Below, one piece after another: positions 15,292 to 23,049 of a stretch of DNA of 36,495 nt. Origin of the DNA: Crocinitomix sp. (GTDB taxonomy: Bacteria > Bacteroidota > Bacteroidia > Flavobacteriales_D > Crocinitomicaceae); NCBI GenBank assembly GCA_023263555.1, contig JALQVX010000248.1, positions 1-36,495 on the forward strand. The letters run 5' to 3'. Below the pieces are notes generated by a model. The model was given only the letters and a program-made list of their open reading frames with translations. It searched no databases and was not told the DNA's origin. The position numbers and the translations under genes are program-made. Each line of letters opens with the position of its first letter. The first letter of the stretch is position 1.

Positions 15292-16254
15292 ATGAAGAAA
15301 ATTATAGTTATCGCAATTGTTGGAGGATTATTGGCCTGTGTGCCAATAAAGAAATATAAGGATTTAGAAGCCAACTATAAGAAATGTCAAGAAGATGAAG
15401 CGTCCTACAAGACAAAAGCTATTGACTACGAAAATCAAGTAAAAGAGCTGAATGTTCAAGTTGATGTATTAAAATCAGGTCTACAAGCCTTACAAAAAGA
15501 CACTGCATTATTAGGTGATGTTCACCGTCAATTAATGGTAGATTACGAGAAAACCAAACAACTCAACCAAGTTTTAGAAGAGAAATACGCAAGTCTCCAG
15601 AAATCCGGATCTTCAGAAAATGCCAATCTTATACGCGATTTAGAAGCTACTCGAATCGAATTACAAGCGAAGGAGGATCGATTGAATAAATTAGAACTAG
15701 AACTGAATGCACGAGAGCGAGCAATCGCATTAAAAGAAGCGCGTATTAATGAACTTGAAAGTATGTTGCGCAATAAAGACGAGGCGTCTAAATTGCTGAA
15801 AAATAAAATTGCATCTGCCCTTCGAGGTTTTTCGGACAAAGGAATTTCGGTAGAAGAACGAGAAGGCAAAATTTATGTGAGTATGGAAGCTCAGTTACTT
15901 TTTGCCTCAGGAAAAACAGATGTAAATGCCGAAGGTAAAAAAGCAATTATTGACCTTGCAGTCGTGTTAGAATCACAGCAAGATATTGATATCCTTGTAG
16001 AGGGACACACGGATTCGGATGTGTTAAGAAGTGCCGCTCATCCAAAAGACAATTGGGAATTAAGTGTACTACGCGCTACTTCAGTGGTTAAGATCATGTT
16101 AGCAAATAGTGAAATGGATCCAAAACATATCTCTGCAGCTGGGCGTTCAGAATTTCATCCTGTTGATCCAACTAACAAAGCAAAAAATAGAAGAATTGAA
16201 ATTATTATCACTCCTGATTTAAGCGAATTGTTTGAGTTGATTTCCAAAGAGTAG
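15292..16254 (+). CDS. OmpA-family peptidoglycan-binding lipoprotein with coiled coil
   Basis: A 320-residue outer-membrane lipoprotein. The ATG at 15292 gives MKKIIVIAIVGGLLAC, a signal with lipobox Cys16. Residues about 25-170 are a long heptad-type coiled coil rich in Lys, Glu and Leu. Residues about 200-312 are an OmpA-type peptidoglycan-binding domain: LLFASGKTDVNAEGKKAI, the binding Asp in VEGHTDSD, LSVLRATSVVKIM, and NRRIEIII with the binding Arg. It probably tethers the outer membrane to the wall across the periplasm. A near-consensus -7 box CATCTTTG lies at 15263-15270. A strong terminator follows at 16332. Confidence 0.92.
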   Translation: MKKIIVIAIVGGLLACVPIKKYKDLEANYKKCQEDEASYKTKAIDYENQVKELNVQVDVLKSGLQALQKDTALLGDVHRQLMVDYEKTKQLNQVLEEKYASLQKSGSSENANLIRDLEATRIELQAKEDRLNKLELELNARERAIALKEARINELESMLRNKDEASKLLKNKIASALRGFSDKGISVEEREGKIYVSMEAQLLFASGKTDVNAEGKKAIIDLAVVLESQQDIDILVEGHTDSDVLRSAAHPKDNWELSVLRATSVVKIMLANSEMDPKHISAAGRSEFHPVDPTNKAKNRRIEIIITPDLSELFELISKE

Positions 16255-16331
16255 TTTATAATTATTGAATAAGGGCTTTACTTATATACACTCAGAATTG
16301 GCCGAATAATCTACAACAACAAACCAAAATC

Positions 16332-16366
16332 AAACCCCTCCTGCTACCAATCGGAGGGGTTTTTTT
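16332..16366 (+). terminator. Rho-independent terminator after the OmpA-type gene
   Basis: A perfect 10-bp stem AAACCCCTCC (16332-16341) / GGAGGGGTTT (16353-16362), 11-nt loop, followed by a T-run. It stands 78 nt after the stop. The stretch from here to 16531 holds no gene; it contains two short palindromes and a possible insertion-sequence end. Confidence 0.93.
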
Positions 16367-16378
16367 ATTCATCACCGC

Positions 16379-16395
16379 TGAAACCTAGGGTTTCA
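16379..16395. repeat. 17-nt palindrome around CCTAGG
   Basis: TGAAACC-TAG-GGTTTCA is a perfect inverted repeat with 7-nt arms and a 3-nt centre. It lies 13 nt after the terminator T-run and about 25 nt before the possible left end of the insertion-sequence remnant. It may be a repetitive extragenic element or a protein site; nothing in this window repeats it as far as I can see. Confidence 0.5.
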
Positions 16396-16421
16396 AAAAT
16401 TAAATGAATTTCTTCATATCA

Positions 16422-16990
16422 GGCTACCAAACACTTGTTATATACGTCTTTAAACTCAATTTCCTAGAATATGGCAAAACGTAAATAGATTACGTTGCTA
16501 GCATTGATCTTAGCTCACAAAATTATGAGTTATGGATTTGACATTTATTACAACCCATTTGAACACACACAAAAAGTGCATCAAGTATCTTGAGCAACAG
16601 AGATGGAGCGGGACACCATGTTGTCCGTATTGTAAAAGTACTAAGAGTAGCCCAAAAGCCCTTCGGCATACCTGTTTGAGTTGCTCTAATTCTTATAGCG
16701 TGACAGTAGGAACAGCTTTTGAAGACTCTAACCTGCCTCTTTATAAGTGGTTTATGGCTATTTCATTAATTCTATCAGCCAAAAAAGGAATTTCATCAAT
16801 GCAGCTCTCGCGCGATATTTCAGTTAATAAAAATACGGCCTGGCTATTACAAATGAAGATCCGTAAAGCTATGGAACAGGATGGTGATTTGTTGTTGGAT
16901 GGAATTGTAGAGGCTGATGAAACCTTTGTGGGAGGGAAAATCAATGGTCAATTTCCGAGAAAGAAAAATCAACCTGGAAAAGCAAGAGGG
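16422..16990 (+). mobile_element. IS1595-family insertion sequence remnant, right end missing
   Basis: The transposase (see 16532) identifies the family. The left boundary is a guess: GGCTACCAAACACTTG from 16422 has the look and distance of a left terminal repeat, about 110 nt before the transposase start, but the partner repeat is lost so it cannot be confirmed. Inside, an inverted repeat AACGTAA (16478-16484) / TTACGTT (16490-16496) precedes the gene. The right end falls between about 16980 and 17000, where the DNA passes directly into the coding sequence of a surface protein. Confidence 0.6.
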
Positions 16991-17002
16991 CAAGCAGCGT
17001 AA
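16532..17002 (+). pseudogene. IS1595 (ISXO2-like) transposase, C-terminal truncated
   Basis: 156 codons of a transposase that is normally about 300 residues. Seen: the N-terminal zinc ribbon with CPYC and CLSC pairs (about 31-52), the helical segment SVTVGTAFEDSNLPLYKW then AISLILSAKKGISSMQLSRD and KNTAWLLQMKIRKAME, and the start of the DDE-type nuclease domain with its first catalytic Asp in EADETFVGG. The remaining catalytic residues are lost: after about KKNQPGKARG the frame runs into foreign sequence and meets a TAA at 17000-17002 that belongs to the adjoining gene in another frame. It cannot catalyse transposition. Start ATG at 16532 is the natural family start. Confidence 0.88.
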
Positions 17003-17748
17003 CAATTACCGTTCATGAATTACCAATTGTCACTGCAATTGTTACTCCAGATCAAATTTGTCTCGGTGAATCTGTAATTTTTAAAGGAGACGGAGCAATT
17101 GATTATACATGGGACGGAGAAATGATTGATGATGAAGAATATACACCTCTCGAACCTGGCTCATTCACATATACAGTTATAGGAACGAACGAATGGGGGT
17201 GTGAGAATAGCGCCACTGTAACATTAACAGTAAATGATTTACCTGATCTCACAGCGGGAACAGATACCATTATCAATACCGCGGGAACGGCTTTACTGGG
17301 TGCCTATAGCAGTGAAACAGGGAGTTATTTTTGGTTACATGATCAAAATATCGTTTGTAATACCTGTCCGATTACAACGGCTAATCCTGTTGAAAACACC
17401 ACATATATCGTTGAATTCGTGGATGCGAACGGATGTAGCTCGTATGCAGAAGTACTGATCCTTGTGAATTTTGTGAAAGGGATAGGCGTTGCGGATGCCT
17501 TTACACCGAATGGTGATGGAATCAATGATGCCCTTTTTGTCCTCGGATACAACCTCGAACAAATACATTTTGAAATTTACAATAAATACGGCGAAAAAGT
17601 TTTTGCATCTTCAGACAAGCGTATAGGATGGGATGGTACTTATCATGATATGGAGCAAAATCCTGGCGTTTTCACGTGGGTTCTCTATTATACACTAACA
17701 GACGGCGAGCGAGGTATTTTAAAAGGCAATACTACCTTAATTCGATAA
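16990..17748 (+). pseudogene. 3' remnant of a large T9SS type B (gliding-motility C-terminal) surface protein
   Basis: About 250 codons of the end of a secreted adhesin-like protein, read in frame from about 16990 without start codon or signal peptide. It begins with the last strand of an Ig/PKD-like repeat (SSVTITVHELP), continues with one full repeat (PDQICLGESVIFKGDG ... NSATVTLTVNDLP) and a further Cys-bearing module (about 17240-17470), and ends in the gliding-motility-associated C-terminal domain: DAFTPNGDGINDALF, FEIYNKYGEKVFASS, WDGTYHD, GVFTWVLYYT, LKGNTTLIR. That domain is the type B T9SS sorting signal. The first in-frame ATG (17122) would give a 208-residue protein without export signal, so I call it a pseudogene. 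The 5' part was removed by the junction with the transposase. Confidence 0.85.
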
Positions 17749-17919
17749 GAAGAAAGCCGTATGCCTCCAAAAAAATAGGTCAACTATTGTTTAACCGATT
17801 AGAAAAGAGTAGATTAATCCGTTATGAATAGAATTCAAATCGCATTAAATTGATTTTTTTGCAGAAACTTAGAAAGATAATCCTTTCGATTATAGTTTAA
17901 AACATTCTATCTTAACAAC

Positions 17920-19059
17920 ATGAAAAATTTGCTCCTTTGCTTTAGTCTATTAATCCTTAACACGTCAATTGCTCAAGACACGATCGTTTTTGCAGATGGC
18001 AAAGTCAAAAACGTGAATGTGATTTCTATAGATAGTTTAGGTCAGATCATCTATGAACAGAACGGCAAAACGAAAACAATTCATCAATCAGAAATTATCG
18101 AATATTCGGATGATGGACAATGGTATGGTTATCAAAACGAAACCAATAATTTTGTTAAAATCGACGGATCGAATTACCGCTTATATAATCGATTTTTTGA
18201 TTCAAGTCCCCGCTATAGTTACGGCCGCTTTTCAATTGCAACAAGTTTAATGGAGCCGTTTATTTATGCAAATATGGCCGATTGGACAAACGTAAATGTA
18301 CTTTTTACAAATCCAAGAATAACGATAGAACCTGCTTACAGAATAAGTGAGTATTGGTCCGTTAAAATTCCGTTCTCTTTGGGCTTTAATCTTCGCGCAA
18401 CATCAAGTTATGACCTACCTGTGAATAATCTCTATGAAAATAATTCGATCTACCAAGGAAATGTGAGGTTGTCTTCTAGAATGCACAATTACGCACTTCC
18501 AAACGCAGTTGGCGACGGAATTCAACCCAATATCACTCCACTCTCTCCACGGGACAATTGGAACTCGAGCTCAAATATCATTACCCATGAGCGAAACTTT
18601 CTTTATCAACTGGGGATTTCTCCCAAATTTTACCCCTTTCGACAAAAAAGACAATCACTTTTTATTCAGCAAAGTTTTATCGTAGGGATAGCTGATTATT
18701 TTCAGGTAGATTATTATTCAAACTTTGATACGACACATTTAGACATGTCAGAAACCGAATTAATACAATGGAATTTATACAGTGAAAAAGCATTGCAAAG
18801 CAATAGTCAATTTGTATTTTTTAGATATGAGGCGCTTGTAGGCATGGAGTTCAACTGGGCGGAGAATTTTAATTTTTCTGCCGAATTGGGTTTCACCACA
18901 CAACCAATCAATAGGGGAGATCCTGATCGATTTTATTTTCAATACAATCCTGGTGAAGATTATCAACTGGTACAAACGAAAACGTATCAGTTCGCAAATC
19001 AAATCTATGCTTTGGGACGGATACATCTTATTTACAAATTTAACGGGATTAAATTATGA
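17920..19059 (+). CDS. Exported outer-membrane barrel-like protein
   Basis: A 379-residue protein with a signal peptide MKNLLLCFSLLILNTSIAQ. Residues 20-75 are a small module (DTIVFADGKVKNVNVISID ... SEIIEYSDDGQWYGY) that resembles the N-terminal module of the protein at 4793-5491. From about residue 105 onward the alternating polar/aromatic strands (RFSIATSLMEPFIYANM, RITIEPAYRISEYWSVKIPFSLGFNLRA, FNFSAELGFTT, IYALGRIHLIYKFNGIKL) suggest an outer-membrane beta-barrel. Function unknown. It overlaps the next gene by 4 nt (ATGA), so translation is probably coupled. Confidence 0.7.
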   Translation: MKNLLLCFSLLILNTSIAQDTIVFADGKVKNVNVISIDSLGQIIYEQNGKTKTIHQSEIIEYSDDGQWYGYQNETNNFVKIDGSNYRLYNRFFDSSPRYSYGRFSIATSLMEPFIYANMADWTNVNVLFTNPRITIEPAYRISEYWSVKIPFSLGFNLRATSSYDLPVNNLYENNSIYQGNVRLSSRMHNYALPNAVGDGIQPNITPLSPRDNWNSSSNIITHERNFLYQLGISPKFYPFRQKRQSLFIQQSFIVGIADYFQVDYYSNFDTTHLDMSETELIQWNLYSEKALQSNSQFVFFRYEALVGMEFNWAENFNFSAELGFTTQPINRGDPDRFYFQYNPGEDYQLVQTKTYQFANQIYALGRIHLIYKFNGIKL

Positions 19060-19820
19060 GCAACTCACCTACTTTTCGAATTCTTGCCATTCTTACAGTT
19101 GTTGTTCTCCTGCTCTCTGCTTGTGGTTCACTAAAAAATGGCAACTTTAATCGTCAAAAATATACAACTCTTAAAAAAATTGAATCCCATCATGAACCGG
19201 TTGCCGAAACGGAACATCATGACGAAGCTAACGTCTTTGTAGGTGTTGAAAATGAAGAAGTGACCTACGAAGAGACATTTGTCACAGATGACCTAAATCA
19301 AGGTTTTGAAATTGAACAAGCAGGGATTGTTGATGAAATACACCCTTCAGCTCCAGATTATGCCAATGAAGATATTAGTCGTCCAGTAGAAATAATTCAC
19401 CCTGAAAAACTGATTTGGGGGAATCCTGAAGCACCAGGAAATAAGGACTTCAATACCTTCTCACAAGAAGAAAAGAATAAGGCAATCATTCAATTTAACG
19501 CACTGTTCAATGCAGGTTTAGCACTGCTTATTGGTTCCGTGGTACTCTTCATCTTGGCCTTTATTATTTCATTGTCCTCCACAACACTGGTTACGTTCGC
19601 ATTCGCCTTTATAGGGGCGGCATTTTTATTCACAGCTTGGATTATCAGTCTTGTCGCTTTAAACAAAGTAAGACGTATTAAGAAAGAAAATTTTGTCGGA
19701 GATCTTGGTATTAAGGTTTGGTTAGCACGGGTTGTTGCTTTTATTGGGATTGCGGCCTGTATCATCACCTTATTAGGCGGGATAATACTCGGGATACTTT
19801 CTCTCGCGCGTCTCATCTAA
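19056..19820 (+). CDS. Lipoprotein-like protein with three C-terminal membrane helices
   Basis: A 254-residue protein. Residues 1-23 form a lipoprotein signal with lipobox LLSAC (Cys23). Residues 24-145 are acidic and His/Glu-rich with little predicted structure. Three hydrophobic helices follow at about 153-172, 177-202 and 222-250, with a basic loop NKVRRIKKEN between the last two. A lipidated N-terminus combined with an integral C-terminal domain would keep the protein in the inner membrane or mean the Cys is not lipidated. No named family is recognised. It starts inside the stop of the barrel-like gene upstream (ATGA overlap), which suggests a joint envelope role. Confidence 0.65.
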   Translation: MSNSPTFRILAILTVVVLLLSACGSLKNGNFNRQKYTTLKKIESHHEPVAETEHHDEANVFVGVENEEVTYEETFVTDDLNQGFEIEQAGIVDEIHPSAPDYANEDISRPVEIIHPEKLIWGNPEAPGNKDFNTFSQEEKNKAIIQFNALFNAGLALLIGSVVLFILAFIISLSSTTLVTFAFAFIGAAFLFTAWIISLVALNKVRRIKKENFVGDLGIKVWLARVVAFIGIAACIITLLGGIILGILSLARLI

Positions 19821-19842
19821 TTTTCTCTGAAAACGAGATGAG
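19812..19842. terminator. Hairpin between convergent genes
   Basis: CTCATCT (19812-19818) pairs with AGATGAG (19836-19842); inside, TTTTC (19821-19825) pairs with GAAAA (19829-19833) around a 3-nt loop, with a 2x2 internal loop between the stems. It starts in the last codons of the gene at 19056. No long T-run follows on either strand, so it may be a weak bidirectional terminator or a 3'-end stabiliser. Confidence 0.45.
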
Positions 19843-19857
19843 CTAAAGAGCAACTAT

Positions 19858-20427
19858 TTAGGCTCCTTGAATAGGTTTAGCAGAGCGAATCGTTTTGACC
19901 ATATCCTCAATAATCGGTCTTAACTCACCTTCTTCACCACTCCGTAAAACATAATTATACCCGTCGATCATGACCTCACCGTAACAATGAAACGATTTTT
20001 TACCCCCTTGTCCTTCGTGCAGGGTTCGTTGATACATAATTAATTTAGGTTCATCTACGATATATTCATAGTCAAAAATTTTCTCCAATTCGGCCAAACG
20101 CTTTTTCTCATTTAACGTTTTATCTTTTTCTTTACCATAATCCTCAATGATCAATTCAAATCGTGGACCTATCGTCAAATACCACAAATAATCTCCCTCT
20201 TCATGATCAATACGTGGATCGATTGAATTTCCAGTGGATGAGGCCACTTCAGGCAACATAAGACTTAAATTTAAACCTTCATTCACCAGCGATATTTCAT
20301 TCATATCGTCGAAACTCAATGCTAAACTATCTTTATTAGCACCATCTGTTGCACTATCATTTGACGCTCCACCGCAACTTACTATTAAGAAGGGTAAAAA
20401 AGCAGCTAGTATAATTAATTTTTTCAT
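19858..20427 (-). CDS. Lipoprotein, unknown function
   Basis: About 189 residues from the ATG at 20427, chosen because MKKLIILAAFLPFLIVSC is a proper lipoprotein signal with lipobox IVSC; the frame is open to 20469 but the extra residues would precede the signal. The mature part starts with a Ser/Asp/Ala linker, then a compact domain with ISLVNEGLNLSLMLPE, DEPKLIMYQRTL and FHCYGEVMIDGYNYVLRSGEEG. I do not recognise the family. It is convergent with the gene at 19056 and transcribed alone. A near-consensus box TTACTTTG on the minus strand (20515-20522) would give an 80-nt leader. Confidence 0.68.
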   Translation of the reverse strand: MKKLIILAAFLPFLIVSCGGASNDSATDGANKDSLALSFDDMNEISLVNEGLNLSLMLPEVASSTGNSIDPRIDHEEGDYLWYLTIGPRFELIIEDYGKEKDKTLNEKKRLAELEKIFDYEYIVDEPKLIMYQRTLHEGQGGKKSFHCYGEVMIDGYNYVLRSGEEGELRPIIEDMVKTIRSAKPIQGA

Positions 20428-20657
20428 CATTTTCAATTTTAATCGCTCCATTAGGATTGAATCTTGCACATTCTCACCACGTAATTCCTAAACAGAATGT
20501 ATAAACCTCTATGGCAAAGTAAAGAAAAAAATTCTGTTCTGCTTTTAATCAACGCCGTAAAAACAAAAATAAACCTGATCTGTTATTCTTACTTGTGAAT
20601 TTAGTAATTTTATACGCAAATAGTGTCCACTAAAGCCAAAAAAACAAAGTCCGATAA

Positions 20658-21068
20658 ATGAAAGTTTCCGTTTGTAGAAAAGCACATTTTAATGCAGCAC
20701 ATAGATTATACAATCCCGCGTGGGATATGGCAAAGAATGATGCCATCTTTGGGAAATGTAATAATCCCAATTTTCACGGTCATAATTATGCATTGGAAGT
20801 TTGGCTTACTGGAGAAATTGATCCTGAAACGGGGATGGTGATCGATCTTAAAATTTTAAAAGACATTATCGAAACAGAAATTGAAGATCGATTTGATCAT
20901 AAAAATCTCAATTTAGATACCGAGGAATTTAAAACACTCATTCCGACAGCTGAAAATATTTGTGTAGTCATTTGGCAGTTATTGCGCCTAAAAATCGATT
21001 CAAAACTTGACCTCAAAGTGCGTTTATTCGAGACCGAACGCAATGTGGTTGAATGTGATGGCCACTAG
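20658..21068 (+). CDS. queD: 6-pyruvoyl/6-carboxytetrahydropterin synthase family enzyme
   Basis: A 136-residue T-fold enzyme acting on dihydroneopterin triphosphate. Zinc ligands are His15 (in HFNAAHRL), His40 and His42 (FHGHNY); the catalytic Cys is Cys34 in GKCNNPNFHGH, and His/Glu partners are seen in FDHKNLN and ETERN. The Cys-to-HGH spacing and the CNNPN wording are those of classical 6-pyruvoyltetrahydropterin synthases rather than E. coli-type QueD, yet Bacteroidota members are usually annotated as QueD for queuosine/7-deazaguanine synthesis. So the product (carboxy- or pyruvoyl-tetrahydropterin) is open. No other que or biopterin gene lies in the window. It ends 4 nt from the convergent gene. 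Confidence 0.85.
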   Translation: MKVSVCRKAHFNAAHRLYNPAWDMAKNDAIFGKCNNPNFHGHNYALEVWLTGEIDPETGMVIDLKILKDIIETEIEDRFDHKNLNLDTEEFKTLIPTAENICVVIWQLLRLKIDSKLDLKVRLFETERNVVECDGH

Positions 21069-21072
21069 TCAA

Positions 21073-21966
21073 TCATTCGAAATAAGTATACGCTGTAAAT
21101 TGTAAAATGGTCATAAAATCAGTTGCCTCATCCCTCGTTATAATGGCCTTTAGCAGAAGAGATTCCTGAAAATAAACCAATTGATTCTCGGTGATATAAG
21201 CCTCATTTTTAAAATAATGCTGTGCCATTACATTGGAATGATCATCATATTCATACGTCCATTTTGAGGTGTAATTACCAATCACACTTTTCTCTACGTT
21301 TTTTTCAATGACCCGACCCTTTTCGTCATATTTATAAAAAGTATTGGTCAACCCCGACCCCATTTTCAAACGACCTTCTTGCCGGATAAGAAATCCATTT
21401 TCATCAAAATAGAAAAACTCATCCATGTAAATTCGACCTGATGTATTGTAATACACTTTCTTATAATTCATCCCCTCCAAATCAATGTACTCAAACTTCT
21501 CAATCGAAACGCTGAAGGATTGATCAAGTATAAAGTTTGTCTTATTTATTCCTTTTGTGAAATCTCTGCGATATTCTTCACTTAAAATGCGTCCCCTTTC
21601 GTCATAGAGGTAATGATACGATTCAAATCCTTGTTTGTCCGATTTTCGAAGCACAGCCAATCGCCCATTTTCATCATATTCATACATTCTTACCAAGGTA
21701 TCTCCGAATTGTGTGCGAAAATCTTTAACAAGCTGGCCTGCTCGGTTAAATTCATATCCGTAAAAATCTTTCGTTTTATGAATAACGTCCAAAGTCGCCT
21801 TGGTCGAATAATAGCCTCTGATCGTCTTCACTTTATTACGCTGAATAAAGTCTACACTAAAAAAGGGAACATCACCAAATGTCTTCCCATCAGTGTTGTC
21901 GATCATCTGTGTAAATCCTGTTTGTAAACCGATCAGCGCTATAACTATCAAACCATATCCCTTCAT
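21073..21966 (-). CDS. Exported protein with YD/RHS-like repeats
   Basis: A 297-residue protein with signal peptide MKGYGLIVIALIGLQTGFTQ. The mature part contains repeated tyrosine-aspartate strands: YEYDENGRLAVLRKSD, YLYDERGRILSEEYRRD, FYFDENGFLIRQEGRL, YKYDEKGRVIEKNVEK and YEYDDHSNVMAQHYF, which are YD (RHS-like) repeats of about 20-40 residues. In toxins and adhesins such repeats build a beta-shell, but this protein is short and has no toxin or protease end, so it is more likely one of the small YD-repeat envelope proteins common in Bacteroidota. Function unknown. It is divergent from the phosphatase-family gene and ends 4 nt from the pterin synthase. Confidence 0.75.
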   Translation of the reverse strand: MKGYGLIVIALIGLQTGFTQMIDNTDGKTFGDVPFFSVDFIQRNKVKTIRGYYSTKATLDVIHKTKDFYGYEFNRAGQLVKDFRTQFGDTLVRMYEYDENGRLAVLRKSDKQGFESYHYLYDERGRILSEEYRRDFTKGINKTNFILDQSFSVSIEKFEYIDLEGMNYKKVYYNTSGRIYMDEFFYFDENGFLIRQEGRLKMGSGLTNTFYKYDEKGRVIEKNVEKSVIGNYTSKWTYEYDDHSNVMAQHYFKNEAYITENQLVYFQESLLLKAIITRDEATDFMTILQFTAYTYFE

Positions 21967-21996
21967 GAGTGCAAAAAAAAGCTATATTTTTGGTAT

Positions 21997-22019
21997 AAAT
22001 TTTAACCGGTTTAAAATTT
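21997..22019. repeat. AT-rich inverted repeat in a divergent intergenic region
   Basis: AAATTTTAA (21997-22005) and TTAAAATTT (22011-22019) are perfect inverted 9-mers around CCGGT. It lies about 30 nt before the minus-strand gene and about 80 nt before the plus-strand gene. It may be an operator for either, but such AT-rich repeats also arise by chance. Confidence 0.4.
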
Positions 22020-22064
22020 CGTTCACAATTAATTGATGAAAACGTAGCAATATATGCGCCAAAT

Positions 22065-22095
22065 GATATTTTTGGATCAAATTTTGATATTTTTG
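22065..22095 (+). promoter_or_regulatory. Tandem promoter boxes before the phosphatase-family gene
   Basis: The 10-mer GATATTTTTG occurs at 22065-22074 and again at 22086-22095. Each contains a perfect TAnnTTTG box. The first would start transcription near 22081, a 19-nt leader; the second would start at about the ATG itself (22100), so the first is the better candidate. Confidence 0.45.
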
Positions 22096-22099
22096 ACGT

Positions 22100-23044
22100 A
22101 TGAATTCGAAGAAATTAATCTTTACGCTTTATTGTTTCCTTATCCTTGTCCCTTTTTACGCCAATGCTGGAGAAACTAAATACAAGACCGAAAACGTCAT
22201 TGTCCTCATTATGGACGGTCCTCGCTATACGGAAACTTGGGGCGATTCGACCCATCAATACATTCCGCACATGGCGAATGATATGGCACAACACGGGATT
22301 ATCTATTCGGGTTTTAGAAATAACGGTCCTACTTACACGAATGCGGGACATACAGCCATCTGCACAGGAGTTTATCAACGGATTGATAATATGGGTAAGG
22401 AATTGCCGAAAAATCCATCCATGTTCCAATACTGGTTAAAAGCAACTGGTAAGCCTCAAAATGCTGCTTACGTTATTGCTTCTAAAGATAAATTAGAGAT
22501 CTTAACAAACTGTAAAGATAGAGATTGGCGGGATCAATACCGTCCAAGTTCTAATTGCGGCGTTAACGGCAACGGAACGGGCTATCGTTTAGATTCTGAA
22601 ACATGCACGAATACGCTTCGTATTCTGAAAGAGGAGAAGCCAAATCTTGTGCTCGTAAATTTTAGACAACCCGACTCATGGGGACATGGCGGTAATTGGG
22701 AAAAATACCTCATTACCATGAAAGAAACGGACGCTTATATTTATAAAGTATTCCAATTCTTATTGGCGGATGAACACTATAAAGATAAGACCACCATCTT
22801 CGTGACAAACGACCACGGAAGACATTTGGATGGGCATAAAGATGGTTTTATATCGCATGGAGATAATTGCGAAGGTTGTCGAAAAATTAATTGTTTTGCC
22901 TATGGACCCGATTTTAAGAAAGGTGTCGTTACAGACCTACCACGCGAGCAAATTGATATACCTGTGACCATTGGCGAATTGCTAGGTTTTAAAATTGAGA
23001 ATTCGGATGGACAAGTAATGAAGGAGTTGTTTATTGATTGTTAA
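22100..23044 (+). CDS. Exported alkaline phosphatase-superfamily hydrolase
   Basis: A 314-residue periplasmic or secreted enzyme with a signal peptide ending PFYANAG (about residue 24). It has the metal-site arrangement of the alkaline phosphatase/phosphodiesterase/sulfatase superfamily: Asp39 in VLIMDGPR, the nucleophile region GPTYTNAGHTAICTG (Thr80, Asn81), then a second Asp/His set in RQPDSWGHGG, VTNDHGRHLDGHKDG, and a final His in ISHGDN. A Thr rather than Cys/Ser sulfatase CxPxR motif rules out a formylglycine sulfatase. The Cys pairs in NCKDRDWRD/SSNC and NCEGCRKINC are unusual and may form disulfides. Phosphatase, phosphodiesterase or phosphoglycerate mutase-like activity cannot be separated. 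It ends 5 nt from convergent murF-alr. Confidence 0.82.
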   Translation: MNSKKLIFTLYCFLILVPFYANAGETKYKTENVIVLIMDGPRYTETWGDSTHQYIPHMANDMAQHGIIYSGFRNNGPTYTNAGHTAICTGVYQRIDNMGKELPKNPSMFQYWLKATGKPQNAAYVIASKDKLEILTNCKDRDWRDQYRPSSNCGVNGNGTGYRLDSETCTNTLRILKEEKPNLVLVNFRQPDSWGHGGNWEKYLITMKETDAYIYKVFQFLLADEHYKDKTTIFVTNDHGRHLDGHKDGFISHGDNCEGCRKINCFAYGPDFKKGVVTDLPREQIDIPVTIGELLGFKIENSDGQVMKELFIDC

Positions 23045-23049
23045 ATCGT

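Noticed and set aside
16422-17002. Intact insertion sequence
   Set aside because: The transposase lacks its C-terminal half and there is no right terminal repeat or target duplication that I can find.
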